64,000 nt of DNA from Hydrogenophilus thermoluteolus (GTDB lineage Bacteria > Pseudomonadota > Gammaproteobacteria > Burkholderiales > Rhodocyclaceae): assembly GCF_003574215.1 (NCBI RefSeq), contig NZ_AP018558.1:654001-718000 (forward strand). The letters run 5' to 3'. The position numbers and the translations under genes are program-made. The notes below the pieces were generated by a model. It made no database searches, had not been told where the DNA came from, and saw only the letters and a program-made list of their open reading frames with translations. Shown piece by piece: positions 51,176 to 57,883 of the stretch. The first letter of the stretch is position 1. Each line of letters opens with the position of its first letter.

Positions 51176-52649
51176 TTTGACTGTGTCAAAAAAGATGCTA
51201 GACTCTTCCTATCTTGACCCCTTCCGAAGGAGCCCCCCGATGACACCAATCGATGAACTGGAGTGCTACCTCACAGAGCTTACTGAGGTGCTGGGCCACG
51301 CCGATCGACATGCGGGGCTCAAGGACTACTGCCGGGGGCTTCTTTTGCCGATTGCGCGCAAAAGCATCGAACCGATTGCCGCGCACCTTGACCCTGAGCG
51401 GGTTCAGGCCAAGCATCAGGCGCTACACCACTTCGTGGCGAAATCTCCGTGGTCGGACGAAGCGGTATTGCGCAAAGTGCGCGAAATCGTCGCTCCGCAC
51501 CTGGCACTCGATGAGGCGTGCTACTGGATCGTCGATGAGACCGGCATTCCCAAACAGGGTCGCCACTCGGTGGGCGTTGCCCGGCAATACTGCGGGCAGG
51601 TGGGTAAAAACGAAAACTGCCAGGTCGCTGTGTCGCTCTCTTTGGCAAGCGAGAAAGGAAGCCTACCGATTGCCTTTCGTCTCTACCTACCCGAAGCGTG
51701 GGCCAATGACCCCGAGCGGCGCAACAAAGCGGGGGTGCCGGAAACGGTGACGTTTGCGACGAAACCCGAAATCGCACTCAGTCAGATCTCGGAGGCGCTT
51801 GCCGCAGGCGTTCCCCCTGGGGTCGTACTTGCCGATGCGGTTTATGGCGACACCACCCATTTTCGCGATCAACTCACCGCGTGGGGTCTTCGCTACGCGG
51901 TAGCGGTACGGGAAGCGACCACCGTGTGGCCGCCTGGGGTCGAACCCTTACAACCGGAACCGTACACAGGACGGGGGCGACCGGCCAAAAACCTGCGTCG
52001 TAGCCCTGGGCACGAACCGGTATCGGTCAAGGCGCTGGCACTGAGCCTTCCGCAGAGCGCCTACCGGACGGTCACCTGGCGCGAAGGCAGCAATGGGGTG
52101 TTGCGCTCACGCTTTGCGGCGGTGCGGGTACGAGCCGCGCACCGTGACTATTGGCGATCCACCCTTCGCGAACCCGAGTGGCTGCTCATCGAATGGCCGG
52201 AAACGGAAAGCGAACCGAGCCACTACTTTCTGAGCACGCTTCCCGAGACCTACTCATTGACGCAGCTGGTTCATACCGTCAAGATGCGCTGGCGCATCGA
52301 GCGCGATTACCGCGAACTCAAACAGGAAGTAGGGCTTGGCCACTACGAAGGGCGCAACTGGCGCGGGTTTCACCACCATGCTACGCTCACGATTGCCGCC
52401 TACGGCTTTTTGCTCCTGCAACGACTCAAAGACCCTGACAAAAAAAACCGTGCGCTCAGCAAAGCGCCTCCCTTACCCCAAGGGTATATCCCCCGGGGTA
52501 GCCCCAAGAGCACAACGCCACGTACCCGACTCGATCGCAACGATTCGCTATTGGATTGCCCAACACATCGCCCGGCAGCTTCTGAGGTGTCCCTGCTGCG
52601 GGAGAGCGCGTAGGTAGAGGGTGAAGAAAAATTTTGTGACACAGTCAAA
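51176..52649 (+). mobile_element. IS701-family insertion sequence, copy 2
   Basis: A 1,474-base element in opposite orientation to copy 1, with the same TTTGACTGTGTCA ends, flanked by TTAA on both sides. With copy 1 it brackets the IS5-like element like a composite transposon, but the only cargo is that IS. Confidence 0.9.
51240..52613 (+). CDS. IS701-family DDE transposase (copy 2)
   Basis: A 457-residue protein identical along its length to the minus-strand copy at 48377-49750, with the same start (ATG after AAGGAGCCCCCCG) and intact catalytic blocks. Both copies should therefore be active or recently active. Confidence 0.93.
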   Translation: MTPIDELECYLTELTEVLGHADRHAGLKDYCRGLLLPIARKSIEPIAAHLDPERVQAKHQALHHFVAKSPWSDEAVLRKVREIVAPHLALDEACYWIVDETGIPKQGRHSVGVARQYCGQVGKNENCQVAVSLSLASEKGSLPIAFRLYLPEAWANDPERRNKAGVPETVTFATKPEIALSQISEALAAGVPPGVVLADAVYGDTTHFRDQLTAWGLRYAVAVREATTVWPPGVEPLQPEPYTGRGRPAKNLRRSPGHEPVSVKALALSLPQSAYRTVTWREGSNGVLRSRFAAVRVRAAHRDYWRSTLREPEWLLIEWPETESEPSHYFLSTLPETYSLTQLVHTVKMRWRIERDYRELKQEVGLGHYEGRNWRGFHHHATLTIAAYGFLLLQRLKDPDKKNRALSKAPPLPQGYIPRGSPKSTTPRTRLDRNDSLLDCPTHRPAASEVSLLRESA

Positions 52650-52656
52650 TTAAGAG

Positions 52657-52684
52657 TGGTCATGGCTGTTTGGTAAAATGACCA
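52657..52684. promoter_or_regulatory. Inverted repeat before bfr
   Basis: TGGTCAT (52657-52663) and ATGACCA (52678-52684) form a perfect seven-base inverted repeat with 14 bases between, starting three bases after the IS junction. A possible -10 TAAAAT (52674-52679) overlaps its right arm. It could be an operator or hairpin of the old bfd-bfr gap and may now carry the bfr promoter. Confidence 0.35.
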
Positions 52685-52724
52685 ACGCCCATTTCTCGGT
52701 GTGATTGAAAAAAGGAGCTCCATC

Positions 52725-53204
52725 ATGAAAAGCGATCCTAAAGTGCTTCAGCTCCTCAATGAGGCGTTGAAAAACGAATTGACAGCCGTCAATCAATACT
52801 TTCTTCATGCGCGAATGTACCAGAACTGGGGTTACCATGCGTTGGCGCAAGTAGAGTACCGCGAATCGATCGAAGAGATGAAGCACGCTGATCGATTGAT
52901 TCAGCGCATTCTCTTTTTGGAAGGGCTGCCCAATTTGCAAGATCTGGGTCGGCTGCGGATAGGTGAAAACGTTCCTGAATGCTTTGAAGCGGATCGTGCG
53001 CTGGAGCAAGACGCCATTGCGCAATTGCGTGATGCGATCGTTTATTGTGAATCGGTGCGTGATTTCGTTTCTCGCGATCTTTTGTGCGAACTGCTCGATG
53101 ACTCAGAGGAGCATTACGATTGGGCTGATACACAGCTCGAATTGATCGAAGCACTTGGTTTGCAGAACTATCTGCAGAGCGCAATGGGAAAAATTGATTC
53201 CTAA
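52725..53204 (+). CDS. bfr: Bacterioferritin
   Basis: A 159-residue iron-storage subunit forming a 24-mer. Ferroxidase ligands are visible: E18 (LKNELTAVNQYF), E51 and H54 (SIEEMKHAD), E94 (ALEQDAIAQL), E127 and H130 (DDSEEHYDW). The haem-ligating methionine M52 is in EEMKHA. ATG 52725 follows AAAGGAG. Originally it lay about 70 bases after bfd; the IS block now separates them. Confidence 0.96.
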   Translation: MKSDPKVLQLLNEALKNELTAVNQYFLHARMYQNWGYHALAQVEYRESIEEMKHADRLIQRILFLEGLPNLQDLGRLRIGENVPECFEADRALEQDAIAQLRDAIVYCESVRDFVSRDLLCELLDDSEEHYDWADTQLELIEALGLQNYLQSAMGKIDS

Positions 53205-53227
53205 TTTTTTTGTGATATAGTTTAAAT

Positions 53228-53246
53228 GATCTCGATAATCGTTATT
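53228..53246. promoter_or_regulatory. Likely second Fur box
   Basis: GATCTCGATAATCGTTATT matches the 19-base Fur consensus at 14 positions, strongest in the right-hand part GATAATCGTTAT. It lies 29 bases before the DUF6746-like gene, within an AT-rich stretch that could hold a promoter. Confidence 0.55.
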
Positions 53247-53274
53247 GTTTTTATGTCAAAGTGAGGGTGATATC

Positions 53275-53670
53275 ATGAAAAGTCGTCTGGCTGTCTTGTT
53301 TCTTGGTGTAAGCTTGGCATTCAATGGGATCGCCGTTCAGGCGTCTGAATCCGAAGGGCGAACTGCGCACCGTGAGGTGTCGATGCCGAGCTCGGCAGCA
53401 GAAGCGTGGGAAAATTTGCGCAAAGACGGAGCCGCGTTGCAGCGTTATCTCAAGAAGCAGACGTTGACCCCGATGGATCTCCATGAGGTTCATATGCTTT
53501 CCTACTCATTGGAAGTTGCAGTGCACCGTTTGCGGTCCGAATGGGAAACGATCGCGAACGACTTGGAAGAGATGCACCTCAATAGCGAATCGGGTAATGC
53601 CGAGAAGACGCGGCAACACGGTCAGGCTTTCCTGGACGCCGTTGCGCGCGTAAAAGGGTGTAAAAAGTAA
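53275..53670 (+). CDS. Exported DUF6746-like helical protein
   Basis: A 131-residue protein with a signal peptide (about residues 1-23, ending VQA). The helical body includes PSSAAEAWENLRKDGAALQRYL, LTPMDLHEVHMLSYSLEVAV and a C-terminal HGQAFLDAVARV. The 'L.P.DLHEVHMLSYSLE' pattern recalls DUF6746 periplasmic proteins; assignment is from memory. It lies behind a Fur box and next to bfr, which suggests a role in iron or redox stress. One C-terminal cysteine. Confidence 0.65.
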   Translation: MKSRLAVLFLGVSLAFNGIAVQASESEGRTAHREVSMPSSAAEAWENLRKDGAALQRYLKKQTLTPMDLHEVHMLSYSLEVAVHRLRSEWETIANDLEEMHLNSESGNAEKTRQHGQAFLDAVARVKGCKK

Positions 53671-53680
53671 CAGCTGTGAT

Positions 53681-53699
53681 TTTTCCTTTTCAAGGAAGA
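53681..53699 (+). promoter_or_regulatory. Hairpin masking the ribosome site of the beta-barrel gene
   Basis: TTTTCCTT (53681-53688) can pair with AAGGAAGA (53692-53699) around a TTC loop. The right arm is the Shine-Dalgarno of the gene at 53705. Such a U-rich masking stem is what a simple RNA thermometer looks like, though none is proven. Confidence 0.35.
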
Positions 53700-53704
53700 G
53701 ATGA

Positions 53705-54397
53705 ATGAACGGTTCACTATGGCAGCGTGTGGCCTTTGCGGCCGGTTTGATCGCCACTGGCTTGGCGTTTGCAGAAGCCCCAATGAGCGTTGACGATGCT
53801 GGCACGATGGATGCTGGCGGAAAGAAGGTCGAAGCGGGGTGGAGCAAAGCGGGAGATGTGCGTGCGTGGGAAGTCGCGGCGGGTTTCTCGCCAGCAGAAC
53901 ATTGGGAGATTGGTGTCGCGTGGGATCGGGAAAAGGATCACGCATCGCGGGAGCGGGATCGCGGTGGATCGCTTTCGGTGAAATGGGTGCCTGTCCAAAC
54001 CGACACGGGATGGTCGGTCGGCGCGCTCTTCGAGCTGGGGCACCGGCAGTGGCGTTCGCACGCAACAGACGAAAAGGATACCTATCAAACGATGAGTGCA
54101 TTGGGGTTGGCAACGTACCGTACCAACGCCCACGTCATCCATCTCAATGTTGGCGTGGCTCGGGATACGCAAAGCGACGAGAATACTGCGGTTTGGGGGT
54201 TGGGGTACGAATACGAACTCGCCGAGACCGTAGCGCTGCTCGCGCAATATTACGGGGAAGAGGGAAGTAGCCCTGTGCGTGGCGTTGGGGTGCGCTGGAC
54301 CGTTGCCGAAGGGATGAAGGTCGGTGTAATGGTCGATCGTACCACTGGGCGCGACCGCGAAACGGCGGTCGCGCTCAGCTGGGCATGGGAATTCTAG
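53705..54397 (+). CDS. Putative outer-membrane beta-barrel protein
   Basis: A 230-residue protein with a signal peptide (about residues 1-23, ending AFA). Alternating-residue strands follow (WEVAAGFSPAEHWEIGVAWD, GSLSVKWVPVQTDTGWSVGALFELGH, VHIRLNV-like stretches), and the C-terminus is WEF, the aromatic end recognised by the BAM machinery. I cannot name a family. It lies 34 bases after the DUF6746-like gene and is probably in the same iron-linked transcript. A convergent mscK ends 20 bases further on. Confidence 0.65.
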   Translation: MNGSLWQRVAFAAGLIATGLAFAEAPMSVDDAGTMDAGGKKVEAGWSKAGDVRAWEVAAGFSPAEHWEIGVAWDREKDHASRERDRGGSLSVKWVPVQTDTGWSVGALFELGHRQWRSHATDEKDTYQTMSALGLATYRTNAHVIHLNVGVARDTQSDENTAVWGLGYEYELAETVALLAQYYGEEGSSPVRGVGVRWTVAEGMKVGVMVDRTTGRDRETAVALSWAWEF

Positions 54398-54416
54398 GCG
54401 AAGCCAAAAGCTGTCT

Positions 54417-57400
54417 TCAAGACGGCGCGGTGGGGGATGAGGGAATTCCCCGCAGCGCCGCAAGCGCTTCTGGAGCCACCGAACGCAGGTGAAGATCTCG
54501 TTGCGGAAACGGTATTTCAATTCCGTTTTCGCGAAACGCTTTGTCGATCGCCAGCGCCAGCTCGGTGTGCGTCTGCACCCGAACGCCGATATCCGCAACG
54601 AAACAGCGCAGTTCGAAGTCGATGCTGCTTGCGCCGTATTGGATGAACGCGACGCTGGGTTCCGGATCTTTGAGGATGTTCGGATGCGCGTGCGCGACCT
54701 CTAGCAGCACGTGACGCACCTTGTCGAGATCACTGCCATATGCAACCCCAACCGGAATGACGATGCGCGATTGCAGGTCAGAAAGCGTCCAGTTGGTGAC
54801 GTTCCCTGTGATGATCGCCTTGTTGGGAATGAGCACTTCCTGTTTGTCCCACGTCTCGATCACAGTGGCGCGAATCGTCATCCGTTTCACCTTGCCGCTG
54901 ATCCCTTCGACCGTGACGATGTCCCCGACTCGGATGGGGCGCTCAAAGAGAATGATCAATCCAGAGACGAAGTTCGCGACGATCTCTTGCAAACCAAACC
55001 CCAGACCGACTGACAACGCGGCAACCAGCCATTGGAGTTTCGACCAGGGCATTCCCAGCCGACTCAGAATCCACACCATACCAACGGTGATGAGGAGGTA
55101 GCGGAAAAGGGTAACGATCGCGTATTTGGCGCCGTCGTCGAGTCGACGGGTTTGCGCTAGGAGCAATTCGAGCAGCGTGGGGGCGTTGCGGGTGAGCAGC
55201 GTGAGGACAAAGAGTGCCACCAAAGTAAAAAGCAAATCGGCAACCGTTACGGTGAGGGTCAACGTCTCGTTGCCACTCACTTCTTGATAACGCCACAACA
55301 CCCACTCATCGAGCTGCGTCAATGCCGGTAACAGCGGCGCCCAGAACCAAAGGAGAAGCGCGCCCAGGGTGAGCCAAGCGCTCCAGCGGACGATCCGCTG
55401 CAATTGACGACTGCCGTTTTCGATCTCCTGGTTCGTTTCCGCCAGACGTTTTTGTTGCTCTTGCGCCGAGAGGGGTTCGGCAGTGGTGTCGGTCCGTGCT
55501 TCGCTCATTTTGCGCCGCGCAACGGTGCGCCAGCGGTCATCGAGAACGCCGCGGACGAGGTCGTAGCCCAGCGCGACACTCAAAAGCGCCCACATTGAAC
55601 GCCAGTAGGCGATGAGAACGGCCTCGGCGGTATAGAGATAACCGATCACCAGCAATAGGGTGCTCGCCAACGGCGGCAGCAAAAGGACGAGCCACAGCAT
55701 TCGTCGACCGAACGGGGGAAGCCGAGGAAAGAGGTCTGCGCGTTTCGTGGGATGGAAAAACCAGGCGAAAAAGAGCGTCAGCCACAGGGTTTCAATCAGG
55801 AGTGCCGATCGCAACGGTGTGCCCGATTCCTCATGAGGGGGAAGCGCATAGAGGTATGTGACGAGCGTGGCGATGAGTGCGGTTACCCATACGAAGAGAA
55901 GCAGGTTGCGTCGTATCCGTAAAGCATTGGTTTCCGGAATGCGATAGCGGTATTGCAGTAGCCCTCCGTGGTCGGTGAGCACGATGCGCCAAAAGTGCAA
56001 ATTCCACCAGAGGAACGCGGTTTGGGTGAGCGCTTCGCCCAACGCGGGAAGGGAAGTACCCGGTGCGTGGCGCACCAGTTGCGCTAGGAAGAGAAGAAAG
56101 AGCGGAAAGCCTGCCGCTTGGAGCGCGGAGAGCAGCAGCAACGCAACCGTGGCGCGGCTTCCGGAGGCGTTTCTGGGGAACGTTTTGGGTAGGATCTGGG
56201 TGCATTGTCGCTTCAACGAGCGCAGAGAAAACCACCAGACCAACCACAGGACGAAAGGGATCGCTGCGGCGAATAATCCGTCCTGCCACGAGGAGGCCAG
56301 CTTAGGGAGTTCTTTGAGAAGCGGCAGCGTGAGCGTGACGATCGCACCCAGTTCATTTTGGGCTACCGACCACCACGGAAGGGCCGATTTCGCCCACAAG
56401 AGAAACCCTTGAAGGGTGGCGAGTGCCTCTTGGCTGAAGCGATCTGCCGCGGCTGTGGTCGCTTCCAGGTCGGAAGCCGTTTGGGTGATGGTGTTGCGCA
56501 ACGCCGCAATCCGTGCCAGCGTCGCCTGCCGTGCCTCAAGGAGACGCTGAAAAGCTTGTCGCGCAGCGTTTTGCTCTTCTGGCGGCAACTGCGCAATGCG
56601 CGCTTCGACCGCTTGCGCAAAAGTGGTATGGCGTTGCTGCGCCTGTACCAGTTCGATCTCGATCTGCTGCCATTCGTTGAGGGCGTCGTTCGCCGTGCGG
56701 GCCATCTGTGCCAATTCATTGCGCCACTCGGTGAGCGCATTGCGCAGTTCGATCAGTTGAAAACCCAGAAGCGGTGTCAAACCGTGTGTTTTGGCGCGGG
56801 TTTCCAATCGCTTCAGTTGCTGCTGGAATGCTTCCAGTTTTTTTTGCGTTTGCTCTTGAGACTGTTTGAGCGCGTCGATTTTTTGGTTGATCTGTGTCAG
56901 GATTGCTTTCAAAGCGTCGTTGCGCTCGGCAATCTGTTGCCAGAGGGGATCGTTTTGCCAGCGTGCTTGCGCTTCGCTCGATTTGGGCCGCAAACGGTCG
57001 ATTTCGGCAAGCGCGGCTGTGGCGATTTCAAGCTGTTTCTCAACGATCTGAAGCCGCAGGGATCGGGCTTGGGTTTCCAACTTTTGAACCGTCTGCCACA
57101 ACTGTTGCGCTTTTTCCCAACGCAATTGGAGCAGCTGGGCAATGGTTTGCACCGCTTGCGCGGTTCCCGGCGGCGGGTCGATTGGGCGGGTGAGTTCTGC
57201 GGGCGGATCGTTGGTCTGTCGCTCAAGCGCCGCTATCTCGTTTTCCCAACGCGATTTCTCGTTGAGCCACTTCTCTTCTGTGCGTTGTAACCACTCTGCG
57301 GCGGCTTCAGGTTGCTTTTGAACCACTTCGCGGTATTGTTGCGTCAGGTTAGGCGTGCTGGTGTGACGCAGCGTGGCCCATTGTTCGCGTGACGCAGCGA

Positions 57401-57689
57401 TGCTTTGCTCCGCGATCTGCTGCCGCAATTGCAGATCCATTTCCAGTTTTTGCAGCGCGATCGCGCGATCCCGCAATTTCAGGAGGAGATCCTTCGCTCG
57501 ATTCGAAGCGGCGTCGCTTTGCAAGGCGCGGTCGATGAGCGAGATGGGGTCGCTGCCCTCCGCTGTGGTCGACGCGGTCGGCTGTGGATTATTGCCATTT
57601 TCTGCCGCGGTGCTCGGTAGTGCTGGAACGCCTAAGAGCAGGATCGAGAAAAGCAAGAGCGGTGCGGTTTGGTACCAAGGGGAACGCAT
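54417..57689 (-). CDS. MscS-family mechanosensitive channel (MscK/KefA-like)
   Basis: A 1,090-residue protein. A signal peptide (residues 1-28) and a long periplasmic coiled-coil region (about 50-430) lead into eleven or so helices. The C-terminal MscS core contains the pore helix LQWLVAALSVGLGFGLQEIVANFVSGLIILFERPIRVGD, then the beta domain (GDIVTVEGISGKVKRMTIRATVIETWDKQEVLIPN). It opens under membrane tension to release solutes. The architecture is that of MscK/MscM rather than small MscS. Confidence 0.93.
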   Translation of the reverse strand: MRSPWYQTAPLLLFSILLLGVPALPSTAAENGNNPQPTASTTAEGSDPISLIDRALQSDAASNRAKDLLLKLRDRAIALQKLEMDLQLRQQIAEQSIAASREQWATLRHTSTPNLTQQYREVVQKQPEAAAEWLQRTEEKWLNEKSRWENEIAALERQTNDPPAELTRPIDPPPGTAQAVQTIAQLLQLRWEKAQQLWQTVQKLETQARSLRLQIVEKQLEIATAALAEIDRLRPKSSEAQARWQNDPLWQQIAERNDALKAILTQINQKIDALKQSQEQTQKKLEAFQQQLKRLETRAKTHGLTPLLGFQLIELRNALTEWRNELAQMARTANDALNEWQQIEIELVQAQQRHTTFAQAVEARIAQLPPEEQNAARQAFQRLLEARQATLARIAALRNTITQTASDLEATTAAADRFSQEALATLQGFLLWAKSALPWWSVAQNELGAIVTLTLPLLKELPKLASSWQDGLFAAAIPFVLWLVWWFSLRSLKRQCTQILPKTFPRNASGSRATVALLLLSALQAAGFPLFLLFLAQLVRHAPGTSLPALGEALTQTAFLWWNLHFWRIVLTDHGGLLQYRYRIPETNALRIRRNLLLFVWVTALIATLVTYLYALPPHEESGTPLRSALLIETLWLTLFFAWFFHPTKRADLFPRLPPFGRRMLWLVLLLPPLASTLLLVIGYLYTAEAVLIAYWRSMWALLSVALGYDLVRGVLDDRWRTVARRKMSEARTDTTAEPLSAQEQQKRLAETNQEIENGSRQLQRIVRWSAWLTLGALLLWFWAPLLPALTQLDEWVLWRYQEVSGNETLTLTVTVADLLFTLVALFVLTLLTRNAPTLLELLLAQTRRLDDGAKYAIVTLFRYLLITVGMVWILSRLGMPWSKLQWLVAALSVGLGFGLQEIVANFVSGLIILFERPIRVGDIVTVEGISGKVKRMTIRATVIETWDKQEVLIPNKAIITGNVTNWTLSDLQSRIVIPVGVAYGSDLDKVRHVLLEVAHAHPNILKDPEPSVAFIQYGASSIDFELRCFVADIGVRVQTHTELALAIDKAFRENGIEIPFPQRDLHLRSVAPEALAALRGIPSSPTAPS

Positions 57690-57883
57690 ATAATTTCAGG
57701 GTAGTCAGATCGTGAATGGTCTGGAATACTTTATCACAAGCAGCAACTTTCTCTGCGAATGCTGTTTTTCTCCAGCAACAGCTGCGTATCTCGAGAGGCT
57801 GGAGACGCCAAAGCGGTTGGCATGGGTGGCCTGAGGGCACATGCCCGGAGTGCAGGATGAAAAAGGTGACGGAAGGTACCAAG

